Shown here: positions 1 through 7,905 of the stretch, piece after piece
Layout of the letters: each line of letters starts with the position of its first letter
How positions within the stretch are numbered: position 1 is the stretch's first letter
NCBI GenBank assembly: GCA_022360535.1
Contig: JAKSCP010000509.1
Location: 1 to 14,146, forward strand
DNA length: 14,146 bases
From: Pseudomonadales bacterium
GTDB taxonomy: Bacteria > Pseudomonadota > Gammaproteobacteria > Pseudomonadales > Pseudohongiellaceae
Direction of reading: 5' to 3'
Position numbers and translations under genes: made by a program
The notes under the pieces: model-generated
What the model saw: only the letters and a program-made list of their open reading frames with translations
The model's database searches: none
What the model was told of the DNA's origin: nothing

Positions 1-105
1 GGTCTGACTGGCTTAATGCTGACGCTATTGTTTGTATTGCGTCGCTCCCTTTATGCCGCGATCATTGCCCACGCACTGATCAATACTCTAGTGCTATTAC
101 TTTGA
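1..105 (+). CDS. CPBP-family intramembrane metalloprotease, C-terminal end (partial)
   Basis: The first 34 codons of the window form an open frame ending in TGA at 103-105, with its start off the left edge. The visible peptide is hydrophobic, with a central R-R-S-L-Y-A-A-I-I-A-H followed by A-L-I-N. That pattern (Arg, Ser-Leu, Ala-rich, then the conserved His of the last motif and an Asn about four residues on) is typical of the final membrane helices of CPBP (CAAX protease / Abi) proteins. These are integral inner-membrane proteases that carry a His on one of the last helices as part of the active site. The other catalytic motif (EExxxR) lies outside the window, so activity cannot be judged. 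It converges on the minus-strand gene that ends at 141; the 35-bp gap shows no clear terminator. The family call rests on one short motif. Confidence 0.6.
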   Translation, partial: GLTGLMLTLLFVLRRSLYAAIIAHALINTLVLLL

Positions 106-140
106 ATTTAGATTCTCGAGAGCCAAGAGGGATAAGCAGG

Positions 141-785
141 TCACTGCGCCCTTGTTTGGCGGGTAATCAAAAGCTGGCCACCAAGGGCGAGCACGATCAG
201 AATCAGACCTACGGTCAATGACAGACTGCTAGCAGCCAATCCAGTTCTTGTTGGATAAGCGAAGGTCTTTTGTATCGCTGCAACTTTGGCGTCGTGAAAT
301 CTCACAAAGTCTGGATCTGTCGCCATCTCGAGCATGACTCTGCGACTTCGGTAGCGTACCAGCCCTGCAGTACTCCACAATTCAGCATTATCTATGCCCC
401 ACACTTCAAGCGAATCGAATACTGCATTGCCAGTCCACAGTGGATAGCTGCCTCGCCGCAGCAGATAGCCAAAAACAAAACGTGAGTATTCATTCAAAGC
501 GGCAGCGGATGAATCACCGAAATCCCTGCCGTTGACAGTGACAGGCCTATCGTGAAGTTGGATGGCATTCACCATGACAACAGGATTGCCATCATCTTCT
601 TCCAGAAATTGCCTTAGACCAGCCTCGTCCTCATCCGGGTTAAGTTCCATGTAACGCGCAACAAGCCGATCAATTTCTGCATCAGTCAGCGGACTTTCGA
701 ATGCACCATGCCAGGTCAGGAACGCTACAAATAGTGCTCCGGTGGCGCCCCACAGTAACAGGGAATTCAGTTGGTGTTTTTTCAT
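141..785 (-). CDS. Membrane-anchored DUF1330-like (dimeric alpha/beta barrel) protein
   Basis: A 214-residue protein starting at ATG 785, with a good Shine-Dalgarno sequence (TAGGAGA about 8 bases upstream). Residues about 8-27 form an N-terminal hydrophobic segment (signal anchor) and residues about 184-207 a second one near the C-terminus, so the middle domain is probably held at the periplasmic face. The middle reads D-D-G-N-P-V-V-M-V-N, an aromatic and charged stretch, then R-Y-R-S-R-R-V-M-L-E-M, D-P-D-F and a K-x-A-A-I-Q-K-T-F-A-Y-P ending. This matches the general pattern of DUF1330/ABM-like ferredoxin-fold domains (core 'VMVN' strand, then 'SRR..LEM..DP.F...H..K'). No catalytic function is known for this type, and the two membrane anchors are unusual for that fold. 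It is convergent with the CPBP gene. The family link was made by eye and is moderate; the coding call is strong. Confidence 0.7.
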   Translation of the reverse strand: MKKHQLNSLLLWGATGALFVAFLTWHGAFESPLTDAEIDRLVARYMELNPDEDEAGLRQFLEEDDGNPVVMVNAIQLHDRPVTVNGRDFGDSSAAALNEYSRFVFGYLLRRGSYPLWTGNAVFDSLEVWGIDNAELWSTAGLVRYRSRRVMLEMATDPDFVRFHDAKVAAIQKTFAYPTRTGLAASSLSLTVGLILIVLALGGQLLITRQTRAQ

Positions 786-862
786 GAGCTGTCTCCTATT
801 GCAGTGGAGTGATCAGTTTTTAAATCAACTACCCTGACCTCTTTATTCTAACCACTTTGTAT

Positions 863-1006
863 CTACTGTAGTTCCAGTATGAGTTCGGGGTATTCGTCAA
901 TCAAATCTGTTCGCAGGGGATAAGCTTTCGGACAATAATCGAAGAATGGGAGTGAAACGTCATTTATTATGGCCAGCGCTTTAACATTGTCGATATCGCC
1001 CATCAT
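863..1006 (-). CDS. Short unexplained open frame, possible small gene or gene remnant
   Basis: The minus strand is open from 1066 down to a TAG at 863-865 (67 codons). The first ATG is at 1006 (a second at 1003), giving 47 residues. The peptide has balanced, protein-like composition: M-M-G-D-I-D-N-V-K-A-L-A, then a P-F-F-D-Y-C-P-K-A-Y-P segment, ending E-L-I-L-E-L-Q. The frame upstream of the ATG also reads like protein (G-G-I-G-A-T-R-V-A-R-A), which suggests the tail of a once longer gene. No convincing Shine-Dalgarno sequence precedes the ATG. It fills most of the 276-bp gap between the two neighbouring minus-strand genes and begins just beyond the stop of the 1062-1574 gene, so co-transcription is possible. 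I do not recognise the family. Confidence 0.28.
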   Translation of the reverse strand: MMGDIDNVKALAIINDVSLPFFDYCPKAYPLRTDLIDEYPELILELQ

Positions 1007-1061
1007 GCTGGCTCTTGCAACCCGCGTAGCGCCAATTCCGCCTGGCTCTGTATCTATGGTT

Positions 1062-1574
1062 CTAAGTTAACAAATCCAGACCGAGCAGGTGGTCAAAGTA
1101 AACTAGTGTGTAAGGTATATCGAACACAAAGGAAAACAAAATGACGAAAGTCATCAAGGCAGACCAGGCAGCGTAAATGGAGCGCCCTTTCAGAAAGGGT
1201 CTGCGCGAGAGCAACACATACAAGGCTGGTGACCAGAACAGGACATGCAGCAAAGCGATGAATCCGGAAAGCGGCACAATATCAGTTAGGGTTTGCGAAA
1301 GAACTGCAGAAGCAAACACCCCAAAAAAACCACCCACTGCCCAGCGCGCTTCAACATTGCGTCGGACGAACACAAGACCACTTATAAAAGTTGACTGCAG
1401 GATAGTGAGCCAGATTCTCACCCATAACGGCACACCTGCCCTGCCCTCTGCATCCCATACCTCCAGGGCACCGTGCCCGGAAACATAGTCTTGTGCCGAC
1501 GCCAGGTCAGCAAGGCTGAGTAGTCCCAAGACCAGAAAAAGGGTAGAAAGTCGGCGGGCTGCAGTCTTATCCAT
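1062..1574 (-). CDS. Small multi-pass membrane protein of unknown function
   Basis: A 170-residue protein. ATG 1574 is preceded by GGGAAGG at good spacing. Residues 1-27 look like a cleavable signal peptide (basic MDKTAARR, a hydrophobic core, then L-A-S-A-Q). After a short soluble stretch there are about four hydrophobic segments (roughly 50-67, 78-96, 103-121 and 133-158), separated by short charged loops such as R-R-N-V-E-A-R and S-R-R-P-F-L-K-G-R. No enzymatic motif is visible. The topology implies an integral inner-membrane protein whose N-terminus is exported. It is divergent from the TonB-dependent receptor across a 282-bp regulatory gap, so the two could share control. I do not recognise the family. 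Confidence 0.65.
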   Translation of the reverse strand: MDKTAARRLSTLFLVLGLLSLADLASAQDYVSGHGALEVWDAEGRAGVPLWVRIWLTILQSTFISGLVFVRRNVEARWAVGGFFGVFASAVLSQTLTDIVPLSGFIALLHVLFWSPALYVLLSRRPFLKGRSIYAAWSALMTFVILFSFVFDIPYTLVYFDHLLGLDLLT

Positions 1575-1691
1575 GTGTGCCTTCCCAATAATGGTAGAGA
1601 ATCTGTGGGCCTGTCCTACTGCGGTTTATACGCCACTTTGCACAGAATTTGTTCCTTGCTGCCTCTATCCAATAGCGCATTATATATTGAC

Positions 1692-1729
1692 TTACGCTAA
1701 TTTTTTAGCGTAACGTTAATTTTTTAGCG
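1692..1729. promoter_or_regulatory. Two tandem AT-rich hairpin/operator units upstream of the TonB-dependent receptor
   Basis: Unit 1 is CGCTAATTTTTTAGCG (1695-1710) and unit 2 is CGTTAATTTTTTAGCG (1714-1729), so the 16-bp unit repeats with a 19-bp period. Unit 1 sits inside a perfect dyad with 9-bp arms, TTACGCTAA (1692-1700) and TTAGCGTAA (1705-1713), around a TTTT loop. Unit 2 is the same dyad with one change that an RNA helix would tolerate as G-U. A TTGACT at 1687-1692 overlaps the left edge and could be a -35 element, though no strong -10 follows at normal spacing. Two dyads about two helical turns apart in a divergent intergenic region suggest a DNA-binding site for a dimeric regulator. 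The binding protein is unknown. No other sequence feature explains this part of the 1575-1856 gap. Confidence 0.5.
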
Positions 1730-1856
1730 ATTTTCAGCTTTGCTGGACTAGTAAATACTGCGTAAACCTTCTTCTATGTCGGAACGTCGAAGGTAGATAA
1801 ACGCGCTTAAATAAAAACACTTTAGCTATTTCAATCGTAATATCAGGCTGGTTTCC

Positions 1857-4043
1857 ATGCTGCTGACGGTGATTGTAAAAAGCAAAACCCTGCTGCTCCT
1901 TGTTCTTGCCAACAGAGAGAATTCCTTTGAATCCTCTCTACTGGACTCTCTGGCAGAAACCAGAAAGAGCCAGCTCGCTTCCTACCTGGTGATTGCCTGG
2001 CCTTTTATGACCAGCATCGCCAATGCTCAGGACGACATCGATACTCCACTACTTGATCTTGAAGTGCAGCAGGAAGCGAATGTGACACAGAGCTACACAC
2101 CGGAAGACTTTTCACGCTTCGCGCCAAGAAACGCATTGGACATGTTGAATCAGGTCCCTGGCTTTTCTGTGCAACGTGGAGACCAGGGTCGTGGCTTCGG
2201 ACAGGCAGATACGAACGTGCTACTCGATGGGCAACGCTTCTCAAGTAAATCCCAAGGCGTGTTCGATCAATTGCGGCGCGTCGCTGCCAGTAACGTAGCG
2301 CGAATTGATATCGTGGATGGTTCCACTGTGGGGATTCCCGGACTGTCAGGGCAAGTCGCCAACGTGATTACCAATGGCAATGCCGTCAGTGGCAATTTTG
2401 AGTACCGCACCGTTCACCGCCCCAAGTATGCAGAACCAGGTTGGTTCGGCGGCGAAGTTTCCATCTCTGGGACAACTCCGCGCCTCGAATGGAATGCCGC
2501 CTATAACCATGGTCTGGGTCGCGGCGCCGCTGGCGGCCCGGGCATCATCACCGATCAGTTCGGCAACATAACTGAACGACGCGACATACATTCCCACTTC
2601 GAAGGCGACTTCCCCAGCCTCTCCGGCAGCCTGAAATGGTTTGGCCCCAATGACATAGTCGCCAACGTTAACCTTAAATACGCGGAAGACTTCACCAACT
2701 TCTCCAATGATGAACAGCGTAACCTTATTGACGGTGTTAACCGTTTTCGAGATTTCGATAACCGAGGCCGCGGCTTTGACTATGAAATTGGTGCCGATGT
2801 GGAATTCGGATTAGGACCAGGTCAACTGAAACTGATAGGACTGGAAATCTTCGAAGATAATGATTTTCGTGCTGACTCAAAGCTGATTTTCGAAGACAAC
2901 TCAGCGACCAGCGGCGATCGTTTCGCCAGACAAACCCAATCGGGAGAACGTATCGCTCGCGCCGAATACCGCTGGGACATGCTTGGTGGAAACTGGGAAG
3001 TCGATTTGGAAGCAGCCTATAACCGGCTCGATCGTGAGTCGCAGCTATTCGATCTTGACAGCAATCGCAACTTCGTCGAAGCCTCACTCCCAAACAGTAC
3101 TGGCGAAGTCACCGAAGATCGCTACGAAATACTAGTCACCCATGGTCGCACTCTCCCGAATGGCATTACCATGCAGCTGGGAGTCGGCGGTGAAAGATCA
3201 ACTCTCGCCCAAACCGGACCCAGCGGACTCACCCGAAACTTCTGGCGACCCAAAGGCTCGCTGAATCTTTCCTGGACCCCAAGAGAAGGGCTGGATCTGA
3301 CCTTTAATGTTGCCCGCGTAGTCGATCAACTCTCATTCAGCCAGTTCCTCGCCAGTGTCGATCTGGTAAACCAGAACACCAACGCCGGCAACGCCGATCT
3401 CAGACCAAGACAAAGCTGGGAAACCAGCTTACAAATACAACAAAACCTGACCGACTGGGGCTCCACCACCATCGAACTCTTCATCAACAACTTCGAAGAC
3501 TACATCGACATCATTCCCCTCCCCGGTGGTGGCGAATCCCAGGGCAACATCAACAGCGCCGAACTCTACGGCATCGACTGGACCAGCACTCTGAACCTGG
3601 ACCCAATGGGCTGGACTGGCGTCCGAGTCGATCTCAGCGTCGAACTGGAAAAGAGCAATATCGAGGACCCGTTAACAGGAGAAGAACGCTACTTCAGCCG
3701 CCATTTCGATAGAGACATAGAGCTAGAGTTTCGCCACGACATCCCAGGCACGGATTGGGCCTGGGGACTCGGCGTGCAGAACATCCATGCGCAACCGTCT
3801 TTCCGTCTGTCTCAAGTGAGCCTCAACTATGAAGGTCCAACCTACACTTTTGGTTTCATAGAACACAAAAACGTTTTTGGACTAACTGCAAATCTAAACG
3901 TCTTTAACCTGACGGACGGCCGCGCAATCTTTGAGCGCACTGTTTGGGAGGGCCTGCGTACTGACTCGGCCGTGCTATTCAATGAGTATCAAGACTTGAG
4001 TGTGCAGCCGATTTTTCGGTTTGAGCTGACAGGGAATTTCTAA
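1857..4043 (+). CDS. TonB-dependent outer-membrane receptor
   Basis: A 728-residue outer-membrane receptor that would import a bulky ligand using TonB-ExbBD energy. The signal sequence ends S-I-A-N-A-Q (cleavage near residue 57). A plug domain follows (about 78-175) with typical landmarks: A-L-D-M-L-N-Q-V-P-G-F, D-T-N-V-L-L-D-G-Q-R and V-A-R-I-D-I-V-D-G. The rest is an alternating aromatic/polar beta-barrel ending in a terminal Phe (F-E-L-T-G-N-F), the usual signal for outer-membrane insertion. About 650-700 mature residues is ordinary for the family. The start is uncertain: ATG 1857 has only a weak ribosome site (AGG about 11 bases upstream) and leaves an unusually long pre-sequence with two hydrophobic stretches (11-18 and 41-57), yet no better ATG lies in frame before the signal core. 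Nothing visible identifies the ligand, and no neighbour is a matching inner-membrane importer. Confidence 0.9.
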   Translation: MLLTVIVKSKTLLLLVLANRENSFESSLLDSLAETRKSQLASYLVIAWPFMTSIANAQDDIDTPLLDLEVQQEANVTQSYTPEDFSRFAPRNALDMLNQVPGFSVQRGDQGRGFGQADTNVLLDGQRFSSKSQGVFDQLRRVAASNVARIDIVDGSTVGIPGLSGQVANVITNGNAVSGNFEYRTVHRPKYAEPGWFGGEVSISGTTPRLEWNAAYNHGLGRGAAGGPGIITDQFGNITERRDIHSHFEGDFPSLSGSLKWFGPNDIVANVNLKYAEDFTNFSNDEQRNLIDGVNRFRDFDNRGRGFDYEIGADVEFGLGPGQLKLIGLEIFEDNDFRADSKLIFEDNSATSGDRFARQTQSGERIARAEYRWDMLGGNWEVDLEAAYNRLDRESQLFDLDSNRNFVEASLPNSTGEVTEDRYEILVTHGRTLPNGITMQLGVGGERSTLAQTGPSGLTRNFWRPKGSLNLSWTPREGLDLTFNVARVVDQLSFSQFLASVDLVNQNTNAGNADLRPRQSWETSLQIQQNLTDWGSTTIELFINNFEDYIDIIPLPGGGESQGNINSAELYGIDWTSTLNLDPMGWTGVRVDLSVELEKSNIEDPLTGEERYFSRHFDRDIELEFRHDIPGTDWAWGLGVQNIHAQPSFRLSQVSLNYEGPTYTFGFIEHKNVFGLTANLNVFNLTDGRAIFERTVWEGLRTDSAVLFNEYQDLSVQPIFRFELTGNF

Positions 4044-4121
4044 AGAGAAACTGGAACTTAAATCACTAAGATATGCATGGCTTAAAACTCCTGCATTCTT
4101 ACTCAGGCTCTGCTTAACGAT

Positions 4122-6536
4122 TCACTGTCTAAGAGTGAAGACTGGATTACGACGAGCCAGTTGCCAGGATTGCAGGAGTTGTACCAATAGACCAAGCAAC
4201 CCCACTGCCAAAAAAGCCAGAAAATAAGGATAGACACTGAAGTCAGCAGTGTAAGCGTAGCGCCCCATCCACGTCTGAGAAAAATAAAGAGTGGCAAATA
4301 CAGCTGGAACAAAGGCGATCACCAATAACCGTAACAGATTAGCGCTAAGCATTTTCAGCAAGGAGTAAGTAGAAGCGCCGAGCACCTTACGAATCGCTAA
4401 CTCCCGCGCTCTTTGTTGGGCACCGTAAGTGGCAAGTCCCGCTACACCTAAGATTGAAATGAGAATACTGATTATGGCGAAGACCCGAGCCAGGCCCAAT
4501 ACCTGCGTATCCGTAGCGTAGAGTTCGCGCCAGATATTTTCCAGTGTCTCGATCTCTATGTACTCATTGCCTGTGATTTCACGCACGATAGCCTCAACAT
4601 CGTTCCGCAACGAAGACAGATCTCTTCCATTGTGATTAATGACCAGATCGACATCGGCATTGCGATACTGCTGCTCTGTCTGCCCCTCAAGAAAGCCATC
4701 TCCGTAGGGTAAGATATACACTGGGCCGATCTCTTCATGCATAGGCCGGTAATGGAAATCCTGCATCACGCCGATCACAGTGCGGGAGCCGATTTGTTTT
4801 CCCAATGGCTCTTCCCAGCCAAGATGGTTGACCATAGTTTCATTTACTATGATCGGGTTGACCTCATTATTGGATTGGTCATCTCTGAACATTCGCCCCC
4901 GGAGTAAGGCAATTTCCATGGTGTCGAGGAAAGTGGCACTCGCTGAAAACGGATTGGTAGTCACCATCTGGCTAATACCATTGTTATCTTCGATCGGTTG
5001 AATTGAGATAGAAATTCCCGTACCCAGCACGTTTTGTGTTGCCGCAACATGATCAATGTCGCTGTGGCGCAACAATTCTGTCATTACGGCCTGCCTGCTG
5101 CGAATGGCATCGCCTCCTTGCAGGTCCACTACAAGCTGGTTCTCCTTGCGAAATCCTAAGGGAGCCTCCTGCAAATAGTCAGCCTGTTGGCTCATTAACA
5201 AAGCACAAGCGATGATAGTAATCGACACTGCCATCTGTAGCAGCACAAGCAACTGCCTTAATGAGAGAACCACCGGACCAATTTGGTACTCCGGCCTGAA
5301 AATGGAAAGCATCGATGGACTGGAAAGTTTCAGCGCAGGATAGAAGCCGGCCGCGACACTAATCACGATGAGTCCGACTAGTAACACAAGCAAGGCTCCC
5401 GGCGTCAGCAGTAACTGAGCAAGTTGTGCTTTACCAGTGAGCGATTCAACATAACCCAGTTGCGTGGCCAAATACGCCGCACCCAAAGCCACCGAAAGCG
5501 ATAGACCAACGAACACCACAGATTCCAGCAAAAACTGGCTTATCAGGCGTTGGCTATTGGCTCCCAGGATCTTGCGCATGGCCACTTCCTTATTGCGCTG
5601 CGCCGCTCTTGCAGTCGCCAGATTCACGTAGTTGATGCAGCTAATGAGCAGCAACCCCACGGCTATCATCCCGAAAATCATTAGATTCTGAATATTGCCA
5701 ACACCCTGGGAATCAACAAGGCCCGCAGTAAAATGCATGTCATCCATTTGGTGAAGGAGTAGCTTGTATTCCAGGTCCACGCCTCCAGTCAGATTTTGAA
5801 ATTCTCCCGAAAGATGCTCATTAAACAGAGACTGCGAAGCTTCTTCTATGATTGCCGGATCGAATCCTTGACTGACTGACACCAGCGTTCTGCTGGGAGG
5901 CGCAAAAAACTGGTTGTTGATATTCTCCCAGTAATTCGGTTCATAAAACTCAAGAAGGTTGAAAGGAATTAAAGCGTCATATCGATAGGTGACATTCTCG
6001 GGCAAATCCTCATAAAGCAGGGTCACTTCCAGGTCTACTCTTTCGGTGCTAATAACACGACCTACAGGATCTTTGTCGCCGAAATAGAAGCGGGCGAAAC
6101 TCTCGCTCACGGCAATTGAATTAGGATCGGCAAGTGCGGTTTCTCTGTCCCCAGACAATATGTTGAATGTCAGCATGTCGAAGATAGCCGGGTCACTCAG
6201 GTACACTGACTCCCATTCGTTGCTCAGGTCATCAACGCGAAACCGGTTTTCGGGAGCATCACGCAGGCGCATGGCTTGCTGAAACTGCGGATAGTTCCTG
6301 GTGAGATATTCACCTACTTCGTATCCGGTAAGAGAAATACCCACTTCGTCGAGCTGGGTACCAACCCGATACAAGCGTTCATGATCGTGATGAAAATGAT
6401 CGAAACTCAATTCGCTATAGAGATAGAGGCCAATCAGCAGTGCACTGGCGAATCCCAGCGCCAGACTCAGGATGCATACCATGGAATAAAATTTTTCCCG
6501 CACTACGCGGCGCAGCAGTACACTGAGAAACTTCAT
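4122..6536 (-). CDS. MacB/FtsX-type ABC transporter permease (orphan, no ATPase nearby)
   Basis: An 804-residue membrane protein with the duplicated FtsX layout. One helix lies at about 18-41, followed by the signature E-L-S-F-D-H-F-H...R-L-Y-R-V and a periplasmic MacB-like core (about 42-275). A first FtsX permease domain follows (about 280-410, with N-Y-V-N-L-A-T-A-R-A-A-Q-R-N-K-E-V-A-M-R-K and G-A). After a linking helix near 430-450 comes a second periplasmic core (about 460-670), then a second FtsX domain (about 690-795, with R-A-R-E-L-A-I-R-K-V-L-G-A). The two K/R-E-x-A-x-R-K segments are the usual cytosolic contacts for a LolD/MacB-type ATPase. Such permeases use ATP-driven motion to extrude substrates or drive periplasmic processes. 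No ATPase or membrane-fusion gene is adjacent, so its partner must be encoded elsewhere. It is convergent with the receptor gene across 78 bp with no clear terminator. Confidence 0.88.
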   Translation of the reverse strand: MKFLSVLLRRVVREKFYSMVCILSLALGFASALLIGLYLYSELSFDHFHHDHERLYRVGTQLDEVGISLTGYEVGEYLTRNYPQFQQAMRLRDAPENRFRVDDLSNEWESVYLSDPAIFDMLTFNILSGDRETALADPNSIAVSESFARFYFGDKDPVGRVISTERVDLEVTLLYEDLPENVTYRYDALIPFNLLEFYEPNYWENINNQFFAPPSRTLVSVSQGFDPAIIEEASQSLFNEHLSGEFQNLTGGVDLEYKLLLHQMDDMHFTAGLVDSQGVGNIQNLMIFGMIAVGLLLISCINYVNLATARAAQRNKEVAMRKILGANSQRLISQFLLESVVFVGLSLSVALGAAYLATQLGYVESLTGKAQLAQLLLTPGALLVLLVGLIVISVAAGFYPALKLSSPSMLSIFRPEYQIGPVVLSLRQLLVLLQMAVSITIIACALLMSQQADYLQEAPLGFRKENQLVVDLQGGDAIRSRQAVMTELLRHSDIDHVAATQNVLGTGISISIQPIEDNNGISQMVTTNPFSASATFLDTMEIALLRGRMFRDDQSNNEVNPIIVNETMVNHLGWEEPLGKQIGSRTVIGVMQDFHYRPMHEEIGPVYILPYGDGFLEGQTEQQYRNADVDLVINHNGRDLSSLRNDVEAIVREITGNEYIEIETLENIWRELYATDTQVLGLARVFAIISILISILGVAGLATYGAQQRARELAIRKVLGASTYSLLKMLSANLLRLLVIAFVPAVFATLYFSQTWMGRYAYTADFSVYPYFLAFLAVGLLGLLVQLLQSWQLARRNPVFTLRQ

Positions 6537-6618
6537 GGCTAAGAACCAGGAAATAGTTAAATTTGCTCTTATAGGTGAGAGCTTAGGCTCTAAAAGTCTT
6601 TCTTAGTTCCCAAAAAAA

Positions 6619-6640
6619 TAGGGTCAGGGCTACAAAATTA
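6619..6640 (-). repeat. Dispersed intergenic repeat, copy A (shortened, inverted)
   Basis: On the minus strand it reads TAATTTTGTAG followed directly by CCCTGACCCTA. Copy F has the same TAATTTTGTAG and TCTGACCCTA ends, with about 13 more bases between them, so copy A looks like an internally deleted member. It is the only copy in this orientation. The TAG inside TAATTTTGTAG is the stop codon of the CNT transporter gene. Confidence 0.5.
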
Positions 6641-7853
6641 GACTAACTACACATCCGGTCATCAATGTCGCAACATTACCGAGTACCAATGCAGTAAACA
6701 CAACTTCCACAACTTCCTTACGCCGCTCAGGCATGATCGCTACGAGACCCGCTATGATAATTCCACAGCTGGCGATATTTGCGAATCCACACATCGCATA
6801 GGCAATAACGGTGGTTTGCTTCTCCGAGAATTCACTTACATCAGCCAGAGCAAGATAAGCAACGAATTCGTTCAGAAATATTTTTGTGCCCATTAACTCG
6901 CCTGCCAGCGCGGCACTCTGCCAGTCGAAACCCACCAGCCACATGACGGGGCGCAACACAAAACTGAGGATAACTCCGAGATTTAGCCCTTCATTGATTA
7001 GTTGCAGTAGATCATCCAGCAGATAGATAAAGGCAAATAAAACCACGATGATCGCCGCAATAGAGATCATCATTTTTACCGCATCGTTTACTGCATCAAG
7101 CAGCACCTCAATCCAGGTTTTTTCACTACGAGGAATACCGGTCATATCAAGTTCACTGGCCGGAGTGGGGCTATAGATGTGGGCTAGCGTCAGGGCAGCT
7201 GGGACACTGATAATGGAAGCGGTTAATAGATGCTGCAAGGAACCGGGCAGTGTTTGTTCGAGAACGCTGGCGTAGAGAATGATCACCGTTCCGGCAATGG
7301 TCGCCATCGAACAAATAATTAACGCCAACAACTCGCCTCGCGACAGGCGGTTTAAGTAGGGTTTGATAACTAGTGGGGCCTCTATAGTGCCAAAGAATAT
7401 CGTCGCCGCTGCTCCCAGGCCCAGTGCACCGGACAAACCAAATGCACGCTTCAACAGCTTGCCAATGGCTTCTACCAGCATGCTGAGAATACCAAAATGA
7501 AAGAGCATGGCAGACAGCACGCTGATCACCAGAATAAGTGGTAGCACCTGAAAGGCAATAATGAAAGAGTTGTCAGGATTGCTCACCTCAAAGGGCGCCG
7601 GCCCTCCAGCCACATAACCAAACATGTATTGAGCCGCACGGTCCGTGGCGCTCTGTAAGGCCCGAACCACTGCATTTAGCCCAAGCAGAGCATTGGAGAT
7701 AAAACTAATCCGCAGCAACAGAAAGGCAATGACAAGTTGGGACACCAAACCTATTGCTATACGCATGGGAGAGACTAGCTGGCGATTGGTAGAGAGTAGA
7801 TAAGTGAGCCCGACAAACACTGTTAGGCCCAGAATCGGCTGGATGAAACCCAT
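6630..7853 (-). CDS. CNT-family (NupC-like) concentrative nucleoside transporter
   Basis: About 407 residues with many hydrophobic helices. CNT proteins are inner-membrane symporters that bring in nucleosides with Na+ or H+. The family landmarks are in order: an N-terminal three-helix domain, a gate region (Q-V-L-P-L-I-L-V-I-S...F-H-F-G-I-L), G-T-I-E-A-P-L-V-I-K-P-Y-L, G-T-K-I-F-L-N-E-F-V-A-Y, and Y-A-M-C-G-F-A-N-I-A-S-C-G-I near the end. In characterised CNTs the first motif is usually G-Q-T-E-A-P-L, whose Gln and Thr contact the nucleobase; here they are Thr and Ile, so base preference may differ. The ATG at 7853 is preferred over the GTG at 7859 because GAGAAG lies about 5 bases before it. 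It follows the phosphatidyltransferase gene by about 50 bp on the same strand and is probably co-transcribed with it. Its stop codon lies in repeat copy A. Confidence 0.9.
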   Translation of the reverse strand: MGFIQPILGLTVFVGLTYLLSTNRQLVSPMRIAIGLVSQLVIAFLLLRISFISNALLGLNAVVRALQSATDRAAQYMFGYVAGGPAPFEVSNPDNSFIIAFQVLPLILVISVLSAMLFHFGILSMLVEAIGKLLKRAFGLSGALGLGAAATIFFGTIEAPLVIKPYLNRLSRGELLALIICSMATIAGTVIILYASVLEQTLPGSLQHLLTASIISVPAALTLAHIYSPTPASELDMTGIPRSEKTWIEVLLDAVNDAVKMMISIAAIIVVLFAFIYLLDDLLQLINEGLNLGVILSFVLRPVMWLVGFDWQSAALAGELMGTKIFLNEFVAYLALADVSEFSEKQTTVIAYAMCGFANIASCGIIIAGLVAIMPERRKEVVEVVFTALVLGNVATLMTGCVVSLIL

Positions 7854-7892
7854 GTTCACTTCTCAGTTAATTATTGTTGTTATTAAGACCCG

Positions 7893-7905
7893 AAATCCCG
7901 GATTT
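7893..7905. other. Short perfect dyad in the CDP-alcohol transferase / CNT gap
   Basis: AAATCC and GGATTT (6-bp arms around a single C) begin immediately beyond the stop codon of the phosphatidyltransferase gene. No T-run follows on the minus strand, so it is not a standard terminator. It could be an attenuation hairpin or an mRNA end-protecting hairpin within the two-gene message. Confidence 0.25.

Noticed and set aside
1177..1488. Plus-strand open frame over the small membrane protein gene
   Set aside because: It is antisense to a gene with a good ribosome site, signal peptide and membrane helices; its product has no membrane or domain pattern of its own.
4044..4121. Bidirectional terminator between the receptor and the permease
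   Set aside because: No stem of useful length followed by a T-run is visible on either strand; only a weak TGCA repeat is present.
4103..4312. Minus-strand hydrophobic frame overlapping the permease C-terminus
   Set aside because: It is a shifted reading of the last permease helices; its hydrophobicity comes from the overlapping gene.
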